DNA of 64,000 bases, taken from Phallusia mammillata. Lineage: Eukaryota > Chordata > Ascidiacea > Phlebobranchia > Ascidiidae. Positions 1 to 14,100 of the stretch are shown one piece after another. Made by a program: the position numbers and the translations under genes. How positions within the stretch are numbered: position 1 is the stretch's first letter; every line of letters begins with the position of its first letter. Below the pieces are notes generated by a model that was not told the origin of the DNA, did not search any database, and saw only the letters and a program-made list of their open reading frames with translations. The stretch lies in NCBI GenBank assembly GCA_003260075.1, contig QLIY01000387.1, forward strand, positions 77,150 through 141,149, given 5' to 3'.

Positions 1-3000
1 TCTAATGATATCGTTCTTTACTTTTTGTAAAAACTTATCCCATATGCAAGTTTTGTCTTTACTACACCGTTCTACTTTATCTAGCACTGAACTATCCAAA
101 CTTCAAACTAATACGTAGTGAAGGATATAATTTATGGAAAAGATTAAGTTACACACTATTTTTTATTATTTGGAATAGTTGTCTATTTTTGCTATTGTAT
201 TTTCTTGCAGTGCAAATTTACGTATGCCAAAATCAATTTCTTCAAATCAAGAAGCATATGTGTGTGATCTGTAATCTCGGGCTGTGTTGTTACCTTCAAG
301 GAATCTCTGCCAAGTGGTGTCGTAATACTTAAAAGCCCGGTCCAATGCTCTTGAATAAAAGGTGCCTCCTGCGCGTGAAATCACATTTCAAAGTATAGGT
401 TCGTTTTTTAGTGGGGTGATAAATTGCACAGTTGTAAACCACATAATTGACAACCAAGCGAAGTAAAAACAATTTGCTTGCACCATTCTACGATATTGAT
501 TTGAAAAGACACAATTATGCTGAATTGATATATTCCCTTGTGTAGTTGTTTTTAAACAAGCTGACAATTAAGTCCAGGTATAGTTAAAGAAGATTATGTC
601 CGCCTTTCCTCAATACAACATATAGGTAGACATATAGGTACAACTGCCCTGTTTAGAAATTTGTGAAAATAATGAATAGAACCGCTGTACATGATCTATA
701 CTTACCTCCAGGCTGCACGCCATCAATGTAAGCCTTAACCAAGCGTTGGGGGGGGGGCCAGTTAGTTTGACACTCCTTTATGTATTTTATGATACTTTTA
801 TTGCAACTTTACTTTCCAATAATTTGTAGTTTTATCTCTAATGATATGGGGGGGGGGCCTTATCCCATATGCAAGTTATGTCTTCAATACCAAGTTCAAC
901 ATTATCAAGCACTGAACTATCCGAACTTCAAACTGATACGTAGTTCAGGATATATTTTATGGAAAAGATTAAGTTGGCAATACATCTCTATTTTTGCTAT
1001 TGTATTTTCTTTCAGTGCAAATTTGCGTATTTTAAAATCAATTTCTTCAAATAAACAAGCATATATTTGTGATCTGTATTCTCGGGCTGTGTTGTTACCT
1101 TCAAGGACTCTCTGCCACGAGGTGTCGTAATACTTAAAAGCCCGGTCCAATGCTCTGGAATAAAAGGTGCTTCCTGCGCGTGAAATCACATTTAAAAGTA
1201 TAGGTTCATTTTTTGGGGGGGTGATAAATTGCACAGTTGCAAACCACATAATTGACAACCAAGCGATGTAAAAACAATTTGCTTGCATCATTCTACGATA
1301 TTGATTTAAAAAGACACAATTATGCTGAATTGATATATTTCAATGTGTAGTTGTTTTTAAACAAGCTCACAATTAACTCCAGGTATAGTTAAAGAAGATT
1401 ATGTCCGCCCTTCCTCAATACAACATATAGGTAGACATATACAACATATAGGTAGACATATAGGTATAACTGCCCTGTTTAGAAATGTGTGAAAATAATA
1501 AATAGAACCGCTGTACATAAACTACACTTACCTCCAGGCTGCACGCCATCAATGTAAGCCTTAACCAAGCGTTTGTTTTGTGGAGTGGCCTGTGCTAGTT
1601 GTTCGGAAAAGCAGGCGCCATTTGGAATATCTGCATTGAAGGTGGATACCACGTCTGAAAACGACACCACCCCAAACTGCAATACACACGACAACGTAAA
1701 TAACTGTATCTGTAATTTTTGCTGCAAATAGTCGACAGTCGTAAACTTTTAGTTCGTCTTTGTCCAGGGGTTTCCAAAGTACGACCCACCGGGTCTATAA
1801 TACCGTTGGCTAATTTTCATTTATTTTTAAACAAAGTCAAAAACGCTCCTTGGTAAAAGCATGAAAAATCATACTTTATGATTTTTAAAAACGCCTATCC
1901 ACACCCACCACTAACCCTAAACCTAATCATTTACATCAGTGGTGGCCAACCTGTGGTTCGCGGACCCCCAAGGGGTCCGTGAGATGGCTTCAGGGGGTCC
2001 GTGGAGGTAAACATTTTTAGTATCATAAACCAACAGTAAAATATTTGTAAGTTTTCGAAGCGTGTTTACAATCCTGCATACACGTGCAGACTGTTTATCA
2101 AACCTTCGGGTCACCAAAAATTACATTTTGTGATTGTCATCTCCATTGTGACATCACAACACACATGAACAATGGAAATTATAGTGCTTTGTTTCAATCT
2201 TGTACACTAGAAAATCTATCTCTTTGTTGCTACAGTACAGAACTTCAATGAGATGTAAGGCTTATTGTGAAGGTTGATTAAAATGCTACCCACATTAAGT
2301 ATAATAACGTATAATGCAAGAAACGAAAAACATAGAGAGACTTAGGGGGGGGGGGGGGGGGGGGGGGGGAATAAATAAGTTAAAAAGGGCTGTGTTTCGA
2401 TTATAGCGTTCAGATCGAGCAAAACGATGATTAGCAAGTTGCAAGGTTAACCAAAATGCTTATACGTGCTGGTTGGGGGGGGGGTCAAACAATCTGCATG
2501 GCCCCAAAAATATGTCAATATTTTCCTAACAATCCATGCAACGACATTAGAGAAGTTACTCTCATGCGTATTTTAATCCTTACCAGGTCGAAAGGGTTAA
2601 GTGTATCAATGACGGTTTTAACTGCAGTCTTGGCGAGTGATATGTACGTCATTCCGTTGTATGTTTGGCGCATAGAACCACTCTTGTCAAGCACAATAAC
2701 CACCTGTTTTGGCTTTGGAACGTTAGTTTGAACGTACCAAGATCTGTCAAAACAAAGGCTCAGTAACTTCTCTAAATCGATTACGCTCTTGCTCATCGGA
2801 ATAAATAAGTTAAAAAGGGTTGTGTTTCGATTATAGCGTTCAGATCGAGCAAAACAATGATTAGCAAGTTGCAAGGTTAACCAAAATGCTTATACGTGCT
2901 GGTTTGTTTTACCTAAATCTGTTGTCATAGGAACCGCAGCTGCTTGCTTTTGTGGCTGGAAACGTGGTGGTGACTCCTTGTTCGCTGCCGAAATATTGCC

Positions 3001-3893
3001 ACTTGAGAGATGGAACATTGCGCAAGTTTTCAATACAAGCATCTCTAAAGGCGTGCTCCAAGCGCGCTGCGTCATAAGCCGCACTTGATGATACAAGTTC
3101 ACAGACTTCGCTGAAGGAAACCTATCAGAACTTTAAACATTGTTTATCAACATACCAAAAGTGGTTAAAAAGCTAATCAGTTTTATTGCTGGTAATGTTA
3201 AAATCAAGTCAATATCTAATATAGTGTTGCAATTACACATCGCTATATAATAGGAGACACATGTAAATTACTTACACATTATAGTAACTATCCATTGCAC
3301 ATAATATACAGTACATACGCGTACCGGTTGTTTAAACCTTGAATCGTATTCGAGTGTTTGGCCTGCGACATTACAGCACTGTCCAGCACCAGAAGAAAAC
3401 TCGGAATATGACGTCACAACTGCGTCTCGGAGATTTTTCACAACAGAAATGCGACTTTGAAATTTTGCGCTGAATGAGCTGCTGAGCTAAAAGCAAGGTA
3501 TACCTATATTGATTCTGTCGAAAGCTGAAAAGGGTGTGATCTATGCACAAAAACTTGCCAAGTTGAGTAGAGCATTGCCTTGTAAACCTCGTCGGTTGTA
3601 TGGAAGTGTATCCAAATGGTTCTGAACAAAAAAAGCAGGTAATTTATTAAGCGAGTAGACAAGATAAAGCATATTAAACACATATACAATTTATGCAACT
3701 GACATGTTGTTATTTACCTCTTTTATCGATACTTAACCTGAATTTCGTTGCTTTTAAGAGAAGAATCCAAGATTGTTGTAAAATCAGTCTCAAGTAACGT
3801 AGGGTCAATTTCAGATAACCGTGAACCCTTTGCAACCGGCCATTCTAAAATCAGGCAACTTAATACTGCAGTCAGAATCAGACCCTTGCGCAT
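1..3893 (-). CDS. VWA-Cache membrane protein, paralogue 2 (N-terminal part; continues past the left edge)
   Basis: This is the start of a second alpha2delta/CACHD1-like gene. Exons (minus) are about 3738-3893, 3559-3621, 3325-3486, 2913-3121, 2584-2743, 1532-1676 and 1099-1173. The start ATG at 3893 opens a hydrophobic signal peptide (MRKGLILTAVLSCLILEW). Exon 5 carries a VWA domain with an intact MIDAS motif (DKSGSM). Exon lengths match those of the neighbouring paralogue almost exactly (63/63, 162/159, 209/209, 160/163, 145/145 and 75/72 nt), which fixes frame and boundaries. Intron 2 uses a GC donor (TTG|GCAAGT). The Cache and C-terminal parts lie outside the window. Segment 1-747 is a diverged second copy of 838-1573 carrying exon 6 (706-747, cut) and exon 7 (294-368) again, probably the other allele. 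By analogy with the family it is a secretory-pathway cell-surface protein, possibly a channel auxiliary subunit; that role is inferred. Confidence 0.8.
1765..2110. repeat. hAT-like MITE remnants in a VWA-gene intron
   Basis: Two hAT-type left ends are visible: CAGGGGTTTCCAAAG near 1768 and CAGTGGTGGCCAACC near 1938, each followed by a guanine/cytosine-rich stretch with ACCCC and GGGGTCC blocks typical of these elements. I could not find matching right ends or target-site duplications, so the limits are approximate. Confidence 0.4.
2345..2369 (+). other. Poly-G run, 25 G, at a local re-listing of sequence
   Basis: Twenty-five G followed by about 100 bases (2370-2474) that recur almost unchanged at 2799-2903. 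A second run of 10 G closes the re-listed block at 2475-2484. Probably filler at an assembly join. Confidence 0.7.
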
Positions 3894-4438
3894 GTCTTAC
3901 GAACACGAAAAGAACACAAAACTATGCACACTAATTTTATTGGCAGGCACGCTAAACACAAAACCCATAATGTATGGTAAAACAGTGTTTGTGACGTAAT
4001 AAACAATGATAAATGACTTTGCAATAAAAATGGATTCGTATTGTACATGGCGCATCGTCAAACAGATCTAAAACAAATAACAGATAAGAACACAGTTCAA
4101 CATTAAAAGATAGAGAAAAGGTTAGGATACTGTACAATGAAATAAACGATCTTTTTATTTCATGTTCTATGAACAAATACGCATACAAAATAACTTTTCA
4201 AATCAACAATATAGTTTGAACAATCAGTGAAATTTTAAGACAAATGAGTGTCACGTACAGGAAGAACTTTTAGAACACCTATAAAATATCTAGTCAACAT
4301 TGTCCAAACGATAAATAAAAGTAAACCGAATCTTTTAAACTAATAAGAGTCTTTACATCAGTCAAATTGCATTCATTCCAGTATTATACCGGTATTATTT
4401 AACAAGAACTTAAGTATCATCACTTATTTAGTACAGTG
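3894..4438. other. Short intergenic region between the two VWA-Cache genes
   Basis: About 545 bases separate the start of paralogue 2 from the stop of the complete gene. It should hold the 3' UTR of the latter and the promoter of the former. I see no clear TATA box and no other gene. Confidence 0.6.
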
Positions 4439-7400
4439 CTAAAGTGATGAATATGGTGGTGGCGGAGGTACGTAGTTCACTTGGTCTGGTGCAAAGTTAA
4501 CATTTTGATAATGATTTGTCGGGGGTGCTGTTGGTTGCACGGTGAATTGTGGTGGTGGTGGCGGTGGTCTCGACTGCGTCTGCGTCTTTGATACAGTGTG
4601 TGTTAAAAAGCTAGTAGATTTATTTGTCTCAGTTTAAGTTTCATCCAACATATAGAAACATAATTTAACCAATGTAATAAACAACCTATTAAATCTGCCA
4701 AAAACTGTCATATGTGATATATTAATCGTTTTTTTATTTGAATGTTTAAGGGGTTGGTCAGTTACAAATCGTGCTGCATAATGTAATGCTGCATATTTGA
4801 CTATTTTGGAAACCGTCAAAGACTTTACTCCCAAGAGACTTTGGATATTTGATACATTTGACATTTTTAACAACCCAGTGTATTAAGAAATAACTATTTA
4901 TTCGACTAACAACACACTTGGGATGGCAATGCTGACGATTTCTTTTTCCGCTGGTGGTGATCGTACCATGCACCAAGAAAAAACAGAAGAGCAATCCCAC
5001 CAAGAACACAACCCACGATTAGCCCCACGGATGCAGAACCTATATGAAAAATAATAAGTTCAAGGTGAAACAAAACTGTTTTATTGTGGATATTGCAAAG
5101 GTTTTTTCATTGCAAACTGAGATTAAAGCAAATATTTAATTAGAAACTGTTTTAATAACCAAAGCTAGCAATTGCCTGTAAAGCAAATGTCGGCTGGTAA
5201 TATGACAAGTAGTATAGCCGTCCGATTTGACAATATGGTCATGGTAACTAGACAGTAACATATTGAGTAAGCAAAAATGGTTGAACAACAACATTTGCAT
5301 CATTTATCACGTTTATAAATTCAAATTATAAAATATCAAAAATAATCGTTGTACCTGATGTTCCTGGCGAATTAAAATCGATCTCGTAGCAAACTGGCAA
5401 AGAGCTAAGATCAACTGTTGTCGTTGCCACTAAGTTTAACTCCGGTGTTTCAGGCGTGCAGGGCTGAGGACTAGAACTAAATTCGTTTCAAAACAAAAGT
5501 AAACAAAAAAACTATGAAACGTTAAGATATAAGAAAAAAAGGTCGATCTTAGTATACTGTAGCATATAGGCTTATTTTGTTAACATGCGCACATACACAA
5601 ATAAAATACCTTGTAAATGAGTAATTATTGTAACAAGGCTGGAACTCAGTGTTGTAAGTTGTGCAAGGGCAAGTACAAAGGGTTGCAGGGGGGGGGGTAA
5701 GAAAACTATAAAACGTTAAGATGTAAAAAACGGTCGATCTTAGTATACTAAAGCCAAGAGGCTTATTTTGTTAACACGCGCACATACACAAACGAAATAC
5801 CTTGTAAACGAGTAATTATTGTAGCAAGGTTGGAACTCAGTGTTGTAAGTTGTGCAAGGGCAAGTACAAAGGGTTGCACTTGGGCAGGACGGGGTTGCAA
5901 TTGCACCGGACGGTGATGAGACGAGGTTGCAATCGCAATTGTGGATAACTGATACGCAAGGGACGACAGTTGTACCGATTGTTAGCAGAAATGCATTGGT
6001 TCCACTTAGAGGCGAAAGCTCGAATATTCGACAGTTAAGTTCTCCTGTGGTTCCTGAGTAAAACGCTTGAGTGCTTGAAATCTGTGATGATAAGAATATT
6101 TATTTTTAATTTGTCAACCCGACTCTTTTGTGTTTTGTGCTAAAATCAAATATAGGAGTCAAATGTTAAGGAAAATCATTAATTTGTCAAATGTTATTTG
6201 CGCTCCCGACCGGTACAACATTAGAAAAAGTTCAGTTGGTAGAAAAAAAGTTTCTGTACTTATTAAGTTACATTTCATAGGTAATAAGTTTGTCGTAATG
6301 TAACATAGTTCAGTGAAAAAAGTTGATTTAGAAGATTTAACTTACATTTTCTACTTGTAACTGGCTATTTTTTTCAACAAAATATCTTTTTTGAAAGTTT
6401 GAAATCAAAAATACTCGCTCTTTAAAAATAAGAGTCTATTGTTATACCAAATTTACGCAAATAGTGTGAATTGTGTGGATTGTGACAAAATAAAAAAATC
6501 ACTTTGGCCCATTTCTGTCTAAATTGTCTAAATAATTTGTCAAAATGATAGCTTTTTATCAAATACAACAAGCAATACTTACAAAATAGGTTTTTTGAAC
6601 AAGACCGCTTGCAACGTTCGTGCAGGTTTTTGTTTGCAGAACGTTGTTGTCTATCAGCACGCTGGCAACAGACGGTTCAAGATCGGCAAGGTGTCGGTCG
6701 TAATGGTTAGTATTTTCGTCGAGGAATTGTGGAGCAATTATAACAAAGCCTCCTTGATCGATCAGTAAACATCTTAAAGAGAAAATGTTTCAAAGAATTT
6801 AAGTTATTGGTCCCCTTGCTGCATTGGACTAATAAATATTCAGTTGTACAAATTCCACTTCAATTTTTCGCAGAACGGTTTAAGTTTAGTTTAAACTGTC
6901 TGAGGAAGGTTGTTAGCCGCATAACATTTGTTTGTTGAGCAAAAATCATTACATAAGAATCCAACATTCTGTGAAATGTGAATCAATGCTTTGTATACGT
7001 TTGTTTGCGCTTCTGGTCGGTCCGAAATTATTATATATTGTAAAATTTATCATCAAACTGGGGGGGGGGGGTCATTTTGTGAAATGTGAATCAATGCTTT
7101 GTATACGTTTGTTTGCACTTATGGTCGGTCCGAAATTATTATATATTGTAAAATTTATCATCAAACTGGGCTAACGCATGATTTAATTGAACGCTAAACT
7201 CAGTCAAAAATCTCAAATAAACTGCTATTAATATGTAAGTTATGTAAATAATATTAATATTTTTTGTCGCATAGACTCTATGCCATAGACAATTGTCGCA
7301 TAGTTTTTTTTCAACTTGCTGGAGAACACGTAATAATTTTACGTTGAGTTAATAAGTACATAATTGGACAAATAGCGACACAAAATCCAATAACTTAAAC

Positions 7401-10400
7401 TCACGAGTAACTTCCGTCTCCGCATGCTGGATATTCAGTTTGTAACAAATAATAGAAGTATGTTGTAACGATGTCGACGCCCATTGCACCAATCGAAACA
7501 TCGGTAAGCGCATCATGGTTACCTCCTGACCTGAAAACAACAAGCGACCTTTGCATAACCCTGTTTTGTATTCCGGCAAAATTAAAAAATATTACTTTCA
7601 AGTGACAATATACCAGTAAATCACAAACGTCTTGTTACTCATTGCATGCGTTTTTGTAGAAAGATATTATGAAACCCCCTATTGATAGGAAACATAATTG
7701 CCACAGTAACTTACTGTCCTTCAAACAATACTCTGGTCAAAGTAATGACGCTTTCTCCGCTTGCTGCATCGCTGTACGGAGGCGTAATGGCAATTTTGCC
7801 CGGGTTGGCTTGAGCGTGTTCATACCTTAAAACAAGTCAGTGTAGCCAATACTATAAACTGAGACTTGAATAGAAATTTGAACAAAACCGCCAGGTCCTC
7901 TGATCGGTCGCGCATTTGGCATGCAAGTCACTTCACAAGATTACAGCCCCAAGCAGAACGTTGGTCTGTTTTCGGTACCTTGTATTTGTTTTTATATTTT
8001 ATCGTTCTTATCTTGGTTGACATCAGGCTTTTGCACCCTACCATTTTTCCTAAACCCTATTATTTTAGTTTTATACGATCAAGTAGGTTTTAACTGAACG
8101 TGATGTAGCCTTCACCTTAAACTCCATAGCCTTCAACTTTGGCATAGTCAATACTCATACTTTGAAAACACTATGTATGCATTGGTGAAAAATTGCATGT
8201 GTTATCACATTGTAATATTCCTTAGTGACCCCAGTTACACAAGTAAACAACCTTTGCCCAGTAAACAACCTTTGTCATTTATGCAAATACTAGGCAAGGG
8301 GTGTATGTGCTATCATCATAAAGAGGACATCTGATCAGTAGTAATAACAAAGTGCTTAAGGCTACTGACCAGTCACGCAACACAGGGTCGAAGTTGCTTG
8401 GCATCTGTGTTCCTGGAAAGTTACGAAAAATCCCATCTGAAGTCCCAATGTATCTCCACAGAACACGTCTATTCACTTCTCCATCGCTAGAGGAATTCCA
8501 AAACTGGTTTGCTATTTGGGTAGCGACAACCACATTTTTAATGCCCTCCTGCAAAAAGAACACATTTAAGGTTGACAAAACTTTAGCGATTAGTTAGTTT
8601 TTTTTTTCACCTTTATATTGACTCTATTATTGCTTCTGCCTTCCATGTAGTCAACTATTGCGTTTACGTCACCAGCTGTTTCTTCAGTTGCCAGATAAAG
8701 TTCAGGGTCTTGAAACGATCTTGCTGCCAGTGCTATAGAACTTTCACCTACACATAAACCATGTTGGTTATTGAAATGGTTGATTGCTTTCTTCCAAAAA
8801 ACTCTATTTTATTTAACATCAACCTTTAAAGAATAAACCATGACTATTTACGTGAAAATTGTGACTATTAGTTTTTTGCAATTAGACAACTGCGAGGCAT
8901 AAGTATGTGGTGCACTTTCAAGTGTGTAACATAAATTTGATATCAGAACAAACTTAGGTAGTGAACTTTTAAAGGTTATAAATCTGATGGAGATATACTT
9001 TACCACAAAAAGCTACAACCCAACACCTACACACAATTACGTTAAAAAGAAGATGCAAACCAAATTCAAATTTTTTTTTATCTGAAGTATGCAAAAAAAT
9101 GTCTTCCAATTGGTGCTTGGTCACAACAGTAACATTAATTTGGGTCGTGAAATTCCGCGATATTGTAAATGCCAATAAAATTGTTTTCTAACCAAGGGAG
9201 CAGTAGTTCTCGGAATGATGACAGGCCTGTCGAGGTGGAACAAGATCAATGCGATGATAAAGGAAACCTCCAGTTGAAACTGAACCTTGATTCTGAAGTA
9301 CAGCTTGGGTTTGTTCCTCAACCAGCACCAAACAAAGAGAAAATGTTGTTTCAGGAATCTACAAAAGAGATTTATATTGCAACGCGTAGAATGTTTAAAG
9401 GCTTAAAAAATAACTCTATGGGGAGGCATTAGGAAAAGTGAACCAAAACAGAGTGGAAGGCCGGGTCGGGTAGTGCTAAAAGGTTTACAGCAAAGACTCG
9501 TGTTAAAATTGTAACTCTACCTCATTTACATTGATTTATTTTTTCACTGCACAAACGTACATATGCACAGGATGTGTATCGAATTGATAATAATAATCAT
9601 TGTTTTAGTATGAAAGGGGGTCGTTTGTGTTTTCACATCTCAAGTTACAGTTGAAAATTTGCTTCTTTTTATCACAAGATGTATCGAGCACAAAATTTCG
9701 ATGCTCAGCATTCAGATGTAGCCTATGTGTGGACTATTACAAAAATTCTTGGCCTTACTTGTTGCCAGAAGTATGTCGATCTCACAGTAACCTCTCTCAC
9801 ACCGTACATTGTGCTGTCACCTTGTGGAAGAACTTTGGTGGATACGAAGGTTTTATTTCCTGAATCACCTCTATAAACAACCAAACTTAATATTTGTTTG
9901 TTATTGTGCTTTGTTAGTTTAAGATAAAGATTTATATATAAAAAAAACATTTTTTGGGCGAAATTAACCTAAAGATTGAGTCACTAGAACAGTTTTTATA
10001 TCGTCATACTTTATGACAGTTCATTTTGATGTAAAATATACGACAATATCAGTTGTTTTACCATTGCTAAAAACAAACGGTAATAACTTAGCGATGTATA
10101 AGTTGTAAGCTTACCTTTTCATTGATTCGAAAACAGAGAGAAAGTTTTCATCCCGCTCAAATGCTGTCGCTTCGACGAACAGCGGATCATTGTTAGTGAT
10201 GTAAGGAAAGTTGGGATGGTTTATAATCAGACCTATATAAAAACGTTGTTAGAACTTGCATATATAAAATACAATACGTCCCTTACCTCGATCGTTAATT
10301 ACAAATGAATATGAAGTCTGAGTTGGTTTGAAGAAACTAACATCGGCGAGCAGCTCTTCAATTGTAAGATCGACTGCTGCCACCCCCACGAGATTGTCAT

Positions 10401-11055
10401 TGATGTAGACTGGCAAACTTGCAGTTATTAAAAGACCTTGGAACATATTTTGCAATTAGTTTTGGTGCGTTTAAACTTTACATCAACTTAACGTTTACAA
10501 TATGGGTGTCAAGTGGATAAAGACTTAATGTCTCACCCTTATTAAATAAGTACAATTAAAATAAATTGCAGCACCCAACACTCGTTATTTTTGCGACCAT
10601 TACAAACCGTTATTTTATTTACAAAATCTGCAAGACAATAACCGTCCTAAATCGGTTCTTGAGCGAATCTTTGCCTATCCGATGTCCCAATTATATCAAC
10701 ATTATCCAAATTCTTTTAGTGATTTTTGAAACAAGCCTGAAGCAGTTTGCATTACTTACCGAGACCAAAGGCATCTAGGTAAGGTACAGTCCAAATCGGA
10801 ACATCAGTAACTTGACCAGTGACAGTGAAAAACGTGTAGTACGAAGCCATTTCGTTGCGAAGATTTGACGGAGTGGTAATTTGGGTAAAGATTCCTCTCT
10901 GTTGATCATACGTAACGCATAATTAATACTTAATTCCACTAGACCAGTGGTTCCCAAACTTTTTTTATATTTTTTACAAAACGGTCCCTTTGCCATTATT
11001 TCGAGGGCTCGCGGCCTAAATATGTATTTCATAAAAACGAAAGTTGATTGCAGGA

Positions 11056-11145
<90 letters not shown>

Positions 11146-14100
11146 TGTCATTCAATAAAGGCCACTGTTTAGCAATGGAGATTTTACTTTGATTTAAACT
11201 TATTTAGTGACACAAACTGACGCCAAATAAGATTATAGAATTACTTCAACCGCTTCGCGGTCCCCCCCAAAATTGCCTCACGGACCCCTAAAGGACCGCG
11301 GACCCCAGTTTAGGAACCGCTGAACTAGACATTTTGAAACATAAACAGCAGGATTTTGAACACAAAAATATCTGCGCAACAATAACCTTTTGAATTGTTC
11401 CGACTTGGGTGCTTGTAGCATTTGCCATGTTTCGAAGCACAGAGAAGTCTACAATGAAAGCGAAAATTTTAAGTGTAAAAAATACCAAAACGTTACATCA
11501 TATTTTCCAACCTGTTCCTGATCCCATTCCGTATGTTAGAAGCACAACTGAGTTGCCCACATTGTCGTTAAGTGTGTTGAGTGTTTCTATCGCTGTGTCG
11601 TCGGTGGGTTCGCCGTCGGACATGAACAGTATCACCCGATCTATAGAAACAAATAGAGGAATTTTTTCACAAATCTATGCAATACGCTGCAGATAGGACA
11701 GTTGTGTATTGTCTGCAGCTTATCATGCATAGGTTCGATGCATCCATGGAACAAAATTTAGTATTGTTTTTAGTCGCTTTTAAATGTTGGGGGTGAGAGT
11801 GAGGGTTTGGAAGTTTATTCTCTGTTTTACACCGTTTAACATCATGGTAAAGAAAACATCTGTTTTAAACTTTTTGAACAATTATACTGCATAAAACAGT
11901 ACCAAAGCCATTGTTAAGTCACATGACAACATCATGTGACTGATATCTCGTGTTACGAAACACATTCATCTTACATAACTGAACAATCACAGACGAAGAT
12001 CAAGTTACAAATTGTCTCTCGGCAACAATACGTAGACAGGTTTGTGAAAATTCCAAATTCTACATTAGCTTCGTGGTCTGTTATCAAACTTTGCCTTGCG
12101 CGAACCTATTTTACTCTTACATGGAAATATTTATCATGCAATTGCAAACGTCGTGGAAGGTATTTGAACGCTATTAGTATCAATTTCAATATGCCCTAGC
12201 TGTTAGGTATTCGCAGATGCTCGTTTTATCAACGTACCTCGATCCGCTGTTGGGTTGTTGGAAAAATATGCAAATGCACTGTTTAGGGCCCTGCTGTAAT
12301 AAGTTGCACCTGAATCACAAAACTTATTTTGGAATTATCAGTCATTAGTAAAACACACATAAAATACACAATACTCCATAAAACGTAAATATCACCTGCA
12401 ATACATTTTACCTACAGCCCACATGACCACATTTTATGGATTTACTTACCGGAGGCCTGAATGCCATTTATAAACTCTTCTACTCTGGCTATGTTTTGCG
12501 GTGTGGCTTGTGCAAAACTCGATGAATAACAATCTCCGTTTGGAATAGTGGACGAAAAAACTTGGGCGGTTGTTGCGAATGTCACCACCGCAAACTGTAA
12601 AGCATTATTAAGTAAGATTTTCGATTTTGGTAAATTTTTAGTTAGTTTGTGTGCTGGGGCAGTTATGTCTTTACAACTAAGTTTACCGTTGTAACGTTAC
12701 GTTTTTTTTTTGTACTTTATTGTAGGTTTTTTTTGTACAAGATAAGTTGGGACAAGGATATGTTTAAACCATTTTAAAGCAAAACATAAACATAAAACGC
12801 AAAAAATACTCCACCCCTAGTATAGTTGGTATTGAAAGTAACAAATCAAAACAAACCTTATCATATGGGTTCAATGTGTTGATAACGGTTTTTGCTGCAT
12901 CTCTGGCCAGAGATAGAAACGACACACCACTGCTGTCCGTTTGACTCATGGAACCGCTTGTATCAATCACTATCACAACCTGCTTCGCATCCGGCACACT
13001 GGCTTCCACGTACCATGGTCTGAAATCAATAGAAAATAGAGGGATATGAACTAAAGAAAAAAATGACACTGACATTGCCATTGAGTCAGTCGTGTAGGGA
13101 TTTTTAAATCTGGTTCGGATTTCGGACCGGGTTTAGACTTGTGGAAAATTTGATCAAAATTTTCAAATTGTTTAAATTCTACCTAGTATTTTACTTTTTT
13201 CGCATAAACGTGCATGTGTAAAAAAGAATGTTTATACACTCATAGATTTCGCGGTTTTTCTGTGGATCTGTCTTTCAAAATAACTCATATGGTAAACTTA
13301 AATTTCAAGCCTAAAAGATAGGACTACATACAACCCTAAACAGATTTGGGAAAGCACTTTGCAATTAAGCTACACATGTTTCCTAGGCAGTCATTTGGAT
13401 ATATTAATACGAAGGTCTAATTATGAAACTTTAGGTTCAAATAAAACTACCAAAAAGTTCCAAACCTGAATCGGTTGTCGTAAGTAGAACAATCGGTGAA
13501 TAAAGCGGCAGGAAAAATGGTAGTAATGCCCTGCTCGCTGCCAAAGTACTGCCATTTTAAAGCTGGTGTGTTCTGAAGGTTGGTGATGCACTGCGCCAAA
13601 AACAGCTCTGAGAGACGCACAGCCTCGCTTGATACAGCGGATGAAACACGTTCGCACACGTGAGAATCCGAGACCTGAAAATTTGATAATAGTATTAAAA
13701 GAATAAACAAATTTCAACTTTGCTTGATACTTATGGTGAACTGTGTTTGAAACGAAAAACTCAGTTCTTATTTGGAATCTTGGTTATACAATCCTGTTAG
13801 CAAACGTTAGCTACATTATATTGCAACAATGCAACTTTCGATATATGAGTCAAAGCTGTCGGGCCAGGTTAGGGGCCTGACTTTAAATTCTGTGTCTGTA
13901 GTTTATTTTATCTAATGGCTTCTAGGCTTATAAGTATACATATTGCTCAACAGAACTAAAAACGTCTTGTTTAAGTCATTGTATATGTCTTCTATATTCT
14001 ATTTTGTAAAGTACATTTTGCAGGCTTTTATGTAAAGGCCTGTTAATCAAATTTTCGGACCTAAACAGGCTTCGGGTTTGTACTTTTGGGTTCCGGCCGG

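Noticed and set aside
4758-5009. Frame MFLVGLLFCFFLVHGTITT as the membrane segment of the VWA-Cache gene
   Set aside because: The exon phase from 5355-5476 requires the other frame, which gives a standard helix followed by HHQRKKKSS.
10775-11192. Poly-proline and poly-glycine open frames
   Set aside because: They are translations of the 84-G run inside a MITE. The same applies to frames at 41980-42231 and 63279-63491.
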